Made by a program: the position numbers and the translations under genes
The notes under the pieces: generated by a model
What the model was told of the DNA's origin: nothing
Databases searched by the model: none
The model's input: the letters and a program-made list of their open reading frames with translations, nothing else
Assembly: GCA_910586205.1 (NCBI GenBank)
Contig: CAJUGD010000023.1
Span: forward strand, 1 to 64,000
Source: an uncultured Lachnospiraceae bacterium
GTDB taxonomy: Bacteria > Bacillota > Clostridia > Lachnospirales > Lachnospiraceae
Length of the DNA: 64,000 nucleotides
Reading direction: 5' to 3'
Part shown: positions 1 to 9,028 of the stretch, in pieces
Layout: every line of letters begins with the position of its first letter
How positions within the stretch are numbered: the first letter of the stretch is position 1

Positions 1-82
1 TCGGCAGTACCTTTATGTAAATATATCTTAGCAGATTTATACGGAATTGTCAAATGCTGATGGAAGTTTGGTGTGGTAGATA

Positions 83-111
83 TTGACAATTTATTTACGA
101 TATGCTAGTTT
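83..111 (+). promoter_or_regulatory. Candidate sigma-A promoter for the 166-702 gene
   Basis: A perfect -35 TTGACA (83-88) is followed 17 bases later by a weak -10, TAGTTT (106-111). A strong ribosome binding site, GGGAGGG at 154-160, precedes the ATG at 166. The -10 is poor, so the exact placement is uncertain. Confidence 0.45.
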
Positions 112-165
112 TGAAATTATTGGAAGGCGTTATGGTTAGTTTGATGAATATTTTGGGAGGGTAGG

Positions 166-702
166 ATGAACCAAATAGCAGAAGGAAAGAGCATTGAGCA
201 GTGTATGGAAGATGTAACGGTTACATTAAAGGCAGTTATGGACTATGCGGCTAAAGAAATAACTGAACAGATAGATAAAGTTATAGAAAATACTGTGGAA
301 TATAATTATGAGAAAACAGAAGAGTTGCGTATTTCTGGTAGTCTTTCAGAATTAAAAGTTCGTTTGAATGAATTACATGATTTGGTGCCCCAAATAATAG
401 AACAGAAATTTGAGAAATTTTCTATCAATAAGAAAGAAAACATAAGTTGGTTCAAAGAAATTCGTGAGTACGAATTAAAAGAAAAACTTTTCACGTTGTA
501 TAAAAGCATTATAGGTGAGACCGGAAAAATATTTAGAGAATATGGTTACAAAGATGTGTCGGGCGAAAGTTCGAAGAGGCATCCGGCTTTTGTTTATACA
601 CAACATGGCACTACAGTTATGGGGCCAGAACCAAAGAATGAGGATTTGTTAGAAGCACAGAGAAAATGGCTTGATGCCTGTAAAATATATGTAGAAGTGT
701 AG
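166..702 (+). CDS. Hypothetical protein, AT-rich, helical
   Basis: This is a 178-residue soluble protein with no signal peptide or membrane segment, and I do not recognise its family. The first two thirds are charged and probably helical or coiled-coil. The C-terminal third carries the short motif HPAFVYTQHGTTVMGP, which could be a loop or binding site. The ATG follows GGGAGGG by a normal spacing, which supports this start. Its low GC resembles the NTPase gene at 3323 and differs from the housekeeping region, suggesting horizontal acquisition. The gene downstream is a decayed cell wall protein, so there is no operon context to suggest a function. Confidence 0.65.
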   Translation: MNQIAEGKSIEQCMEDVTVTLKAVMDYAAKEITEQIDKVIENTVEYNYEKTEELRISGSLSELKVRLNELHDLVPQIIEQKFEKFSINKKENISWFKEIREYELKEKLFTLYKSIIGETGKIFREYGYKDVSGESSKRHPAFVYTQHGTTVMGPEPKNEDLLEAQRKWLDACKIYVEV

Positions 703-824
703 AATCAAGCAAAAAACAGCCGCCCGCCTAACGGTGTGGTGCGAAAAACGGCTGGATAACGGCACAGGCAAACGAAATCCAAAGAAAAAGCTAAAGGAGA
801 CATACAAAACGATATAAGGACGCG

Positions 825-1400
825 ATGGTAATGGAGCTGGCGGGGACAATGGCAGCAGGGATGGCAATGACTTCTTTTGCTGCAGGATGGCAGTGGATTG
901 ACGACAATAACGATGGCGTGGAGGAATGCTATTACTTCGATGCCAACGGCTATATGCTGGCAAACACCACCACCCCGGACGGCTACACCGTGAACGCGGA
1001 TGGGGCCTGGACAGAGAACGGCGCCGCACATACCAGACAGACGGGGACACAGTCCCAGGAGAGCGGTACGAATACGGCTCTGATGACAGATAACGGCGGC
1101 TATAATGAATACGGCTGCAGTAATGTGGCATTGGACATGGTCACTCATACCAGGGAAGAAAATGCAAAATCGATATACTATTCTAATGGTTTCCGTGTAT
1201 ATTATCACTATTACAATGATAATTATACAGATAAAGAATTATGGATCGATCCGAGCCGTACCGATCTGGATGACACTTACCTGTTTAAGCACTATGACCC
1301 ATCCCTCAGCAACAAAGAGATGGTGCAGAAGCTGGTAGGGATGGGATGGAAGCACGGAAACTCGGGGCTTTATGCGTTTACCGGAACTGGAAAAAACTAG
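825..1400 (+). pseudogene. Cell-wall-binding repeat protein with damaged start
   Basis: The translation has a signal-peptide-like segment ending in TSFAAG, then a choline-binding-type repeat (WQWIDDNNDGVEECYYFDANG), then an unrecognised C-terminal part rich in Tyr and Trp. Secreted Lachnospiraceae proteins often begin this way. The reading frame stays open upstream of the ATG at 825 with basic residues (H T K R Y K D A) typical of a signal peptide n-region, but no start codon is there. The only good ribosome binding site, AAAGGAGA at 793-800, is 24 bases from ATG 825, too far to serve it. The most likely reading is a gene that lost its start codon. Translation from 825 or 831 at low efficiency remains possible. 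Confidence 0.55.
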
Positions 1401-1505
1401 GCTGCATCGGTGAATCCTGGTGGGTTCGGCGTTGGCCACAGGATTTCTCGGAATGATACTGACAGACTGAGCTTGAAATAACCTGACAGTTTTCTTGGAA
1501 ATTGC

Positions 1506-1541
1506 AAAAAAGAGCTGGGGAAATTTCCCTGGTTCTTTTTT
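1506..1541 (+). terminator. Palindromic A/T-flanked hairpin, likely bidirectional terminator
   Basis: AAAAAAGA at 1506-1513 pairs with TCTTTTTT at 1534-1541, around a GGGGAAATTTCCC core (1517-1529). The stem ends in T on both strands, as in bidirectional intrinsic terminators. It lies between the decayed wall protein and the acyltransferase. Confidence 0.6.
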
Positions 1542-1590
1542 GGTCATGGACACAACTTGACAAATCGGAAATTACGAGGTGAAAATATCG

Positions 1591-2403
1591 ATGAAATTAC
1601 ATGAGCTATATCATTTAATCGGTTTGCAGAATGAAATAATTGAAAAATTAAGAGTTATTTGTGGGGAAATTCATTTAGGCCAGATGGATGAATATTTGGA
1701 TAAATTGATGGATGGAAAAACAGCAGCGCAATCCTATGAGGAATTAAAGACAGTATTGGCTGAAGATGAGGATAATTTAAAAATGCTGTATTGTCAATTA
1801 GAATGTGCCAGACGGGTGTTTGACCGATATCAAGAAAAACATATACCCAAAATAGTTTATATAGAATCCATGAAATGTTTTACCAGATTTATTGAAGAGT
1901 GTAAAAGAAAAAACGGGAGAATGTTTTTTGATCGGGGATGGTGGACTTATCGTCAGCTTAGTATGAAAATATTTCGCATTGGTGAGTTAGAGTATGAATT
2001 GAAAGAGTACGAAGGAGAGGACGTTATAGGGATTCATGTGCCGTCAGATGCGAATTTGTCCAAGGAGGCTGTTGATAATTCGCTGAAACAGGCGAACATA
2101 TTTTTTCACACTTACTATAGCAGTTATCCATATAAAAAATATACCTGCAATTCATGGTTATTATCCCCGACACTAAAACCGCTGTTGTCAGAAAAATCCA
2201 ATATATTATCTTTTCAGAAACGTTTTGAAATTATCCAGGAAGAGAAAGCGGATAGAGAATATATCGAATGGCTGTTTCAGGTTCCATCAAATACTGATAA
2301 TGAAAGCCTGCCAGCAGAAACCAGTTTGCAAAAAAGAGTCAAGGAACTGCTTCTTAATGGAGGAACCGTTGGTTGTGCATACGGAATATTAAATTTTCTG
2401 TAA
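1591..2403 (+). CDS. GNAT-like acyltransferase domain protein
   Basis: This 270-residue protein resembles the Firmicutes acyltransferase-domain proteins with an N-terminal NAT_N-like helical domain and a C-terminal GNAT-like domain. The recognisable stretch is FFDRGWWTYRQLSMKIFRIG, followed by GIHVPSDANLS and later CNSWLLSPTLKPLLS. Substrates of this family are not established. The start is placed at ATG 1591, nine bases after GAGGTG (1576-1581); the GTG at 1579 lies inside that binding site. An AraC regulator remnant lies just downstream on the other strand and may once have been its neighbour. Family assignment is from pattern memory; the biochemical role is unknown. Confidence 0.65.
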   Translation: MKLHELYHLIGLQNEIIEKLRVICGEIHLGQMDEYLDKLMDGKTAAQSYEELKTVLAEDEDNLKMLYCQLECARRVFDRYQEKHIPKIVYIESMKCFTRFIEECKRKNGRMFFDRGWWTYRQLSMKIFRIGELEYELKEYEGEDVIGIHVPSDANLSKEAVDNSLKQANIFFHTYYSSYPYKKYTCNSWLLSPTLKPLLSEKSNILSFQKRFEIIQEEKADREYIEWLFQVPSNTDNESLPAETSLQKRVKELLLNGGTVGCAYGILNFL

Positions 2404-2612
2404 TATAATTTTTGTAAATTCTAATTTATTGGAGAGTTGAAAATCCCTGACGTTTTACGTTTCTACGCTCCGCACTGGGGGCTGCACCCCTTGCGCTCTC
2501 GCTGAAAAGGTACACCCCCTTTGCATCTGATGATAGATCGTATAGAACTGTCAGAGAAAAATAGGTGAAGGCTCTGTTTGCTGAAGACAGGGAATAATGG
2601 AACTTTTCGTTT
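2404..2612. other. Rearranged intergenic stretch without a gene
   Basis: No convincing coding sequence. It contains a GC-rich patch (about 2464-2515) with the short complementary runs GGGGG and CCCC, set in AT-rich sequence. The sharp composition change suggests a recombination scar from a lost mobile element. That origin is inference. Confidence 0.35.
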
Positions 2613-3180
2613 TTACATATTTTTTTGTATTTCCAAATCACGGTTGCTTTCACCTTTGCTGTCTTCAATGGCTAATTCTCTGCCTTGCAATAAACTGCTC
2701 CATAGCTGAAACATAACTGCAACAACCTGCATTTCATATGCGTTTGCGGCTCCTGCCTTTAGACAACGGATTTGTTCAAGATATTCTGCTATCTCTTTTC
2801 CTTTTGTCTGCTTTGAATGAAAATGCAGATATTCACAATTGACATTTTTGATAACAGGCGTAACGTATTTTTGCAGCAAAGTTTTATTGCTGCCAAATAA
2901 AGATGGGTGGAACAAAAAACATAAAAAATGGCAGTCCTGCTTTTTATAGGAATAACCATAGTGCATTTGACGGGCATTTACCATAAGGGAATCTTTTTCG
3001 CTTAGAAGAATCCTTTTGCCGTTGATGTAATAACACATTTTCCCCGATATCATATAAATCCATTCAATATCATCGTGCCAATGACAGGGCGCACTCATTC
3101 CGGGATAAACGGCTAAATCAGCGGTACGGATGTACAGAGGAATCCCCGTATGCTCATAATGGACAATTTCTGAAAATTTT
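2613..3180 (-). pseudogene. AraC-family regulator remnant (cupin domain only)
   Basis: On the minus strand the frame encodes the sensor half of an AraC/XylS-type regulator: HWHDDIEWIYMISGKMCYYI, then NARQMHYGYSY and SLFGSNKTLL. Intact family members continue into two helix-turn-helix motifs, but this copy stops right after DLEIQKNM at 2613. At the other end, family-like sequence (SEIVHYEHTGIPLYIRTADL) extends upstream of the first ATG (3098) to about 3175 with no start codon before a stop at 3213-3215. Both ends are therefore lost. Without a DNA-binding domain it cannot act as a regulator. Confidence 0.75.
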
Positions 3181-3322
3181 AATAAAGTATTTGAAAATTT
3201 ATATTGAAGGAATTATAGAATTATGCAGAAATGTGTGATACAATCGTTTCATTAAGGAATCAATCGATATTCAGGAACATAAGAAGTTAGTTATATTTAT
3301 GGGTGCAGAGGAGGAAACGAAA

Positions 3323-5338
3323 ATGGAATACGGAGAGTTGCCTGCTAAAGTAGGGGCATTAAGAGAAACGATGGAAAATCTGCCAGAGTTTCAAAATGTG
3401 TCTTATAAACATAGTTTTGAAGGATTCATGAAGAAGATACAACAGATAGATAATTTTAATAGCATTGATAAGTATAGAATCGTATTCATTGGTGAGCCAG
3501 GTAAAGGAAAGACAACAGCAATTTGTAATTGGTTAGATTTATTGAAGAAAAATAAAGAGAATGAAAAAAGGATAGAAGCAATATCATTGCTGGCTACCGC
3601 TTCCGGAAGAACAACAGTTGCAGAGGTACATATTAAACAGGTTGCTGATGCCAGTAGAATTCGAGTGGAGTATCTGTCTATTGACCAGCAAAAAGAATAT
3701 ATTAAAGAATACTGTAACTATTACTATTTGCGTTGTTTGAATATAACAGATGACGATTCAGATGATATGACAGAACAAGTCGTTGTAGAAAACGTGCATT
3801 TGGAAATTGACCGAGTTATAAGAAATATGGCATTAATTGAGGATTTTCCTTCTGGATTGGGAGAACACTCAATTGAAAAGCGTGATAAGTTAGTATCATT
3901 CATAAAAACATTTGATAATGCAGTTTCGTTTTATGAGTATATTCTTGAAAAAATTGGCCTGGAAAACAGACAATGTCCTATTATTCCGTATAAAGGAGAA
4001 TTGGATTTTGAGGAATGGCTTAGCAGAACTTTTAAAGAAATAAACGATGGAAAAAGACCAGATTGTTCAATCGCAAGTAAGATTTATATTGATATTTTTT
4101 CTGAGGATTTATGTTTAGAACTTCCAGATTATATAGAGGAAATAATTGATACTATTGGTTTGGATTCTTTAGTAAGAACAGATTTACAGAAGCTTATGTT
4201 AGCAGAGGATACAATTTGTTTTCTGATGGATGATCTTAAAAATGTACCTTCATCAAATATTAGAAAATTAATAAAGGAAACATTTCTTACAGATTGGGAT
4301 CAGTATTGTTCTTGGAAAACGTCAATATTTGTGACAAGCCCTGTTAAGGAATTGGAGGCGGTTAATGAGGCGAATGGAGATCCTGATGTTGGGATTGAGA
4401 TAAAGGTAAATGAATTAGAACGTCGTATTGCTGTTGATAAAATTCTTTATGAGATGGATAATACCTTGTTTTTGGATTCGTGTGCTGCATATATCTTTAA
4501 ATCTGAAAAGACAACTGAGCTTGACGAAAACGGAAAACCTGTAATTAATAAACGTACAGGAAAACCAAAGGTTAAAATCAGCCAGGTTATTGAACAGTAT
4601 GATGATGATGTGGCTCTTGATTATCGTCAGGGAGTTACTAATAAAATTAATATGATCATTGAGCAGTTGAAAGATAGATTGCAGAAAGATGCAAATGAAA
4701 TTCGGACAGAAGTAGAAAATTTGCTTGAACTGGAACGTAATTTTGTGAATACAGAGGTGGATAATGAATTGTTTCAGATATGCGAAAAAGTAGCAGATAT
4801 GAAGATGGAAATTTCTCGAGTTCGCGGCATGGATGTTGTTGAAAATATTCTCAAGAAAACGATAGATAGTATTCACTGGAGAACTATTAAGAAAATTAAT
4901 TCCCTATATGGTGGATATAAAAAGTGGCATACAGATATTTATACACAGATTATGCAAGTGGGAAAGGAATGTTTCTCCAGTGCTATTGAACCAGTATCTT
5001 CTGAGATTAATCAACTTCTAATTGATGTACGTAACAAGGATGCAAGAAGTATCACAAGTGGTTATATAAATCAGTATAATTTGATGGTTAAGGAAGGAAC
5101 AGAGAAGATGGGGCAAAGGTTCTTTCAATGGGCACAAAATGAAGGATTTGCACCACAGTCCGATGCTAACAGTTTTTGGTGTGAGGTTAATTCAATATGT
5201 GGGAAGGGATACAAACGTCGGGTCAGAGAACAGTATGAAGATGTGGTATATGATGCTGGTGGAAAGTTGGCTAAAATGATTACAGAAGAGGTGGAAAAAA
5301 CAGTTGATAGATTGCTTTGTTTGTTTCCGGATGATTAA
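3323..5338 (+). CDS. Large P-loop NTPase, possible defence protein
   Basis: This is a 671-residue protein. A Walker A motif, GEPGKGKTT, lies at about residues 57-65 and a Walker B-like hydrophobic run ending in DD (TICFLMDDL) at about residue 305. Between them, TASGRTTVAEVHI resembles a switch-type segment. The C-terminal half is long, charged and helical (about residues 430-660), as in dynamin-like or STAND-type proteins. I do not recognise the family. AGAGGAGG at 3307-3314 lies eight bases before ATG 3323, so I prefer this start to the ATG at 3299. The low GC, single-gene setting and position in a region of decayed mobile genes fit a phage-defence or stress protein, but that is inference. 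Confidence 0.7.
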   Translation: MEYGELPAKVGALRETMENLPEFQNVSYKHSFEGFMKKIQQIDNFNSIDKYRIVFIGEPGKGKTTAICNWLDLLKKNKENEKRIEAISLLATASGRTTVAEVHIKQVADASRIRVEYLSIDQQKEYIKEYCNYYYLRCLNITDDDSDDMTEQVVVENVHLEIDRVIRNMALIEDFPSGLGEHSIEKRDKLVSFIKTFDNAVSFYEYILEKIGLENRQCPIIPYKGELDFEEWLSRTFKEINDGKRPDCSIASKIYIDIFSEDLCLELPDYIEEIIDTIGLDSLVRTDLQKLMLAEDTICFLMDDLKNVPSSNIRKLIKETFLTDWDQYCSWKTSIFVTSPVKELEAVNEANGDPDVGIEIKVNELERRIAVDKILYEMDNTLFLDSCAAYIFKSEKTTELDENGKPVINKRTGKPKVKISQVIEQYDDDVALDYRQGVTNKINMIIEQLKDRLQKDANEIRTEVENLLELERNFVNTEVDNELFQICEKVADMKMEISRVRGMDVVENILKKTIDSIHWRTIKKINSLYGGYKKWHTDIYTQIMQVGKECFSSAIEPVSSEINQLLIDVRNKDARSITSGYINQYNLMVKEGTEKMGQRFFQWAQNEGFAPQSDANSFWCEVNSICGKGYKRRVREQYEDVVYDAGGKLAKMITEEVEKTVDRLLCLFPDD

Positions 5339-5661
5339 TATTTACAAAAAATGTTTCCAGTTATCAATAGTCATGAAAGTTGGATATAAGCATTTGAATG
5401 CATCATGCTGATTTAGGATTAGACTATAACGGGCAGAGATTCGAGAGAGTCCCTGATTTTAACAGTGATTACTGCCTGATCTGCTAGTGTTCCATCCAGC
5501 CAGTAATTAGAGTGTAAGAATCTCCTATTTTGCTACCTGCTGAGTTGTCGTCAGTCAACGATGCCACCATTGACCGCCGACAACGCAGTCTGATGGAAAT
5601 TTAGGCAAGGAGGTTTGTCTGAATATAATCCAGACAGTACACTAGCCGTTTTGGAAAAACA
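5339..5661. other. Intergenic stretch, no gene seen
   Basis: These 323 bases hold no coding sequence I can support. Two imperfect inverted segments near 5540-5592 (TTGTCGTCAGTCAACG and TTGACCGCCGACAACG) could form a structure. The stretch joins the NTPase gene to a truncated nuclease domain and is probably a deletion junction. Confidence 0.4.
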
Positions 5662-5904
5662 TTGAACCTGGATATGTTGATTCCCAGAAAGATGGACCAG
5701 TTGGATCCGATGGTCATTGAGTTCAAGGTACGCAAGCCAAGGAAGGAGGCTTCTTTGGAGGAAACCATGGCAGCGGCTTTACAGCAGATTGAAGACAAGG
5801 CATATGATACGGTGTTGGCGGAGCGAGGATTTGAGAAGGAGCGGATCCGCCATTATGGTTTCGCTTTTGAGGGGAAGCATTCAGCAAAACGCGCCGGTAC
5901 ATAA
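5662..5904 (+). pseudogene. C-terminal nuclease domain of an AAA-ATPase (PF09820/PF08011 type)
   Basis: The open frame begins at a TTG and encodes 80 residues matching the C-terminal PD-(D/E)XK-like domain that follows an AAA-ATPase-like domain in a family abundant in gut Firmicutes and Bacteroidetes. LDMLIP...VIEFKVRKP carries the nuclease-core Asp and the E-x-K pair, followed by ETMAAALQQIEDKAYDTVL and IRHYGFAFEGK. The ATPase part, about 400 residues in intact members, is missing, and the end (KHSAKRAGT) departs from the family. I read it as a truncated remnant. The function of the intact family is not established. Confidence 0.75.
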
Positions 5905-5907
5905 AAT

Positions 5908-6534
5908 ATGCTTCGCATTGGTGTATTTTGTCGGATTTCACAGGGAAAGTTGTGCTGCGGAATTGAGATGAAGGTCAGAAAATACAGCAGAGCAAAACAC
6001 ATTCAGATGAGATTGATTCCAAAAGGGGAATTGGTGATTAGCTTTATGAGCAGGATAATGGATGGAGTAATTCATCATCCTGCTTTTTGTGATACGTTCA
6101 CCGTCCGGATAGAAAATCTTGGTATGCCATATATATGTCGTTTTTACAATCAGGGGTGTACTCTCCGTATCAAGAAAGAGGATTACACAACTGAATGGGA
6201 GATGGCTTTTCACCAGTCCGCTTCTGAATTCGGACAAAGAAAAAGAGATGGAATGGAAAAGAAGGGGAAGCCGGATTCGAAATTTATCGGAGACGAGCAG
6301 ATGGAACTGCTTGATGACTGCATGTCATTCCCCAATCTGCTGGTTCGGGTCAGACGTTACCGGCATTGTATTTTGAGGTATCTGGATGAAAACTGGGTGG
6401 AACAGAAAATGCGTATGGACGACGATATGTCTGAACTTATTCAGCATGAGTATGATCATCTGGATGGAATTCTGGCAACCATGCGGGCGATTGACAATAA
6501 GTCCTTTGTAATGAAAAAGCAGAAGGAAAACTAA
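5908..6534 (+). pseudogene. Peptide deformylase-like C-terminal half fused to unknown sequence
   Basis: The last 90 or so residues resemble peptide deformylases, which remove N-formyl groups from nascent proteins. The metal-binding Cys motif appears as DDCMSFPNLLVRVRR (usual form EGCLS), and the HExxH helix appears as QHEYDHLDGILATMRAI, so all three metal ligands and the catalytic Glu are present. The N-terminal GxGLAAxQ motif of true deformylases is absent; residues 1-120 are unrecognised and may come from other DNA joined by rearrangement. No good ribosome binding site precedes ATG 5908. It may be a degraded gene or a divergent metal-binding protein; activity as a deformylase is doubtful. 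Confidence 0.6.
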
Positions 6535-6600
6535 GGGGACCAATTCTTGACCGGGATGGGATGCCGTGGTTTAGAAAAGAGGATGCTTTGGAGGAGAAGA

Positions 6601-8148
6601 ATGATTTTGGGAGAGAGCCGGCAGACATACTGGCTGGAAATAATCGAAAAGGAACTGGAAAAACTGGAATCGGGAGATATGAGAGCGCTTTTGACGGTGT
6701 ATTGTGCTTTTGCGGTGGGGGATAAAAAACTGATGAGACAAACCGGGCATGCCATACAAAAGCAGTTGGAAAGCCTTACTTTGAGGCAGATGATCGGGCT
6801 TTATGAGCGCTTTCGCACATTTACTTCTCTGGAATGGAGCATTGACTGGTCTTCCCTGTCGCTGAACTCCATTCTAAGGGCGTTTTGTGGGAAAGACCAG
6901 GGGGAAGATCGGAAATATGTACTGATTTTAGGGACATTTCATCCCAATGGATATTTCCGGGAGCGATGTATGGAAGAACTGGCAAAGGAAAGCGGAGCGC
7001 TTCCCTATCTGATGCTCCGGGCCAACGATTGGGTGGAGCCTGTAAGGGAAAAAGCTTTTTTTCTTTTGAACCGTTATATCGCTTCATGCAGCGTAGAAGA
7101 AATTCTGTTTTCTATGCCAGTGCTGGAAAAGCTGGAGAGTTCTGGCAGACGTTTCGATGAGCAGCTGCAGGAATTGAAGATACGGATATTTGCAAAACTG
7201 GAGCAGATCTTAAAAGGCGAAGGCTGGAGGGATATTTGGCCGGAAGACTTTTCTGTGCGGAAATCCCTGTACCGTATGGCAAAAGGTCAGGGGATTTTGC
7301 GTATGGAGCAGATGGATGAATGGCTTCGCAGGGAAAAGGATTCCTTTGGAATGACCATGCTGATCAAGGGAATTTTGTCTCACCCAGACTGCACTCTGGA
7401 GCAGGCCAAGAAGTATCTTACCTATCCCAGCGCTCAGATAAGAAAGCGTGCGTTGGTGTATCAGTATGAATGCCTGAAGGACAGCTGGCCGGAACTTGAT
7501 TCCATGCTTCTTGATTCCAGCCGGGGTGTGAGAGAGTATGCATCCTATATTCTGGAGCAACATACGAATCTGGATATCAGGGACTATTATCTGAGCCATT
7601 TGGGAGATGAACGGCCCGATTATGCGATCCTGGGGTTGTCTGAATACAGCCATAGAGGGAATGTGGCAGTGCTGCTTTCGGGGCTTAAAAATCCCATAAA
7701 AAGAGTACAGAAATACACATTGCTGGCGTTGGGACGGCAGGAAGATTTTGAAGATGAAGAACTTTTGTGGAAATATCTGCTGGACGAACAGGAGGATATT
7801 TCCAAGGCTGCCTGTATTTCTATACAAAAACGGGGATTTTATCCTGGTGCAGAGAAACTATATTGTGCGTACTGCAGTTCAAAGAAGGAACACCAAAAGA
7901 GATATCTGCTGCGTCTGCTTTTAAGGGAGAATTCGTGGAACCGTCTGCCCTGGCTGATCCGCCTCTATAACGAAGGCCTGCCGGAGCAGGAAAAACAGAG
8001 CGTAAAGGGCGGCATTCACTGCCGTTTTATGTATGCACGGGTGCCAGAAATGCAGAAGGAAGAAATCTGCAGAGCATTAAAGGAAAAGGCCGGAGAACTT
8101 CCAAAAGGCATGGAAGAAGAAATCCGCTATGACATGAGGTTTGTATAG
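6601..8148 (+). CDS. HEAT-repeat protein, function unknown
   Basis: This 515-residue protein is built almost wholly of helical pairs. HEAT-like units are visible as DSSRGVREYASYILEQHTN, NPIKRVQKYTLLALGRQEDF and EQEDISKAACISIQKRGFY. No catalytic motif, signal peptide or membrane segment is seen, so it is probably a cytoplasmic scaffold or protein-binding factor. The start at ATG 6601 follows GGAGGAG (6590-6596); the frame is open upstream to a TTG at 6547, but without a binding site. It lies 66 bases after the deformylase-like remnant in the same orientation. Confidence 0.75.
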   Translation: MILGESRQTYWLEIIEKELEKLESGDMRALLTVYCAFAVGDKKLMRQTGHAIQKQLESLTLRQMIGLYERFRTFTSLEWSIDWSSLSLNSILRAFCGKDQGEDRKYVLILGTFHPNGYFRERCMEELAKESGALPYLMLRANDWVEPVREKAFFLLNRYIASCSVEEILFSMPVLEKLESSGRRFDEQLQELKIRIFAKLEQILKGEGWRDIWPEDFSVRKSLYRMAKGQGILRMEQMDEWLRREKDSFGMTMLIKGILSHPDCTLEQAKKYLTYPSAQIRKRALVYQYECLKDSWPELDSMLLDSSRGVREYASYILEQHTNLDIRDYYLSHLGDERPDYAILGLSEYSHRGNVAVLLSGLKNPIKRVQKYTLLALGRQEDFEDEELLWKYLLDEQEDISKAACISIQKRGFYPGAEKLYCAYCSSKKEHQKRYLLRLLLRENSWNRLPWLIRLYNEGLPEQEKQSVKGGIHCRFMYARVPEMQKEEICRALKEKAGELPKGMEEEIRYDMRFV

Positions 8149-8497
8149 CAAGGCTTCCCTTAAAGCGTGTGTCCCCGCAAAGTCCTGAAAATACTGCAAA
8201 ATATCAGGTACTGCCTAATTGTCAATTATGGCGATTGGGCGGTATATTTCTGTTATGTAGTGTTCCGAATGCCTTGGATGTAATCAAAGATTCCCTGGTA
8301 TTTGGGAAAAATGGCTCCTTTCTAATGAGAATTCAGATATCACCTCCTTAATAGCATGAGAAAAGCATCTTTCCACCAGAAAGTTGCGACGCAAACGACG
8401 CAAGAATACGGCAGACGGTGCCAAACGGTATAAAAATAGGAGCAGCCCCGAAGGGCTACTCCTAAATGGTATTTGCAGTATCAGCTTGGCTTACTGG
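8149..8497. other. Intergenic stretch with one terminator hairpin
   Basis: A 60-codon frame at 8169-8351 has no family resemblance or ribosome binding site and I do not call it. The only clear element is the hairpin at 8438-8463, listed separately. Confidence 0.45.
8438..8463. terminator. Hairpin AGGAGCAGCCC/GGGCTACTCCT
   Basis: Eleven-base arms with one mismatch enclose a CGAA tetraloop. Upstream A residues (TATAAAAAT) would give a U-rich tail on minus-strand transcripts, so it could terminate the minus-strand unit that once carried the AAA-ATPase remnant beginning at 8498. Confidence 0.6.
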
Positions 8498-9022
8498 TTA
8501 GAACAATTCTACACGACCAAGTAACAGGTCTATCAGATTGCAATGGAAAATTCCGTTGTCATCATAGAAGTTATGAGGAATATCCATGCGAACGATGATT
8601 TTTTTGAAAAAGTCTTTTGTCAATATCAACGATGCAAGTTCAGAGGATTCCTTTTTATCCGTATCCATCTGGAAAGCTGACTGGATGTAGATTTTTTTAT
8701 CTGCATCATTTACAATGAAGTCAATTTCTTTCTGTACATTTGCACCACCGGTACGGTCGGTCACTACACCAACATCAACGGAATATCCTCACGCTCGATG
8801 CCGTTGCGCTCCACAATATCTTTTACATACAATTCGCTGTACAGAGAGGACAGGTAATCCTTTTTGTCCTTTTCATCTGTTAATGCCAGCAGGCGTGGCA
8901 TGCCGCCGTAAAGCATATAGGTGTCCAGAGCTTTTCGCTCATCACCGCCCACATGAAAGTAGAACTCCTCAAAGGACAGAGGGAATACATGGATTTGGGT
9001 AGCACGGCCACGGAACTCTGAT
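8498..9022 (-). pseudogene. AAA-ATPase with DUF4143 domain, C-terminal fragments
   Basis: Two minus-strand frames are parts of one gene. The upstream part (about 9022 to 8764) reads SEFRGRATQIHVFPLSFEEF...YMLYGGMPRLLALTDEK...LYVKDIVERNGI. The downstream part (8764 to 8498) reads VTDRTGGANVQKEIDFIV...DFFKKIIVRMDIP...LIDLLLGRVELF. Both belong to the widespread ATP-binding proteins with a C-terminal DUF4143 domain. The junction near 8775-8790 removes about 100 residues and shifts the frame, and the whole AAA domain is missing. The gene is dead. Confidence 0.8.
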
Positions 9023-9028
9023 GAAAAT

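Noticed and set aside
649..1208. Two minus-strand frames of 160-167 codons opposite the wall-binding remnant
   Set aside because: No binding sites; low-complexity Cys/Ser/Arg composition typical of antisense frames.
8169..8351. 60-codon frame after the HEAT-repeat gene
   Set aside because: No binding site and no family resemblance.
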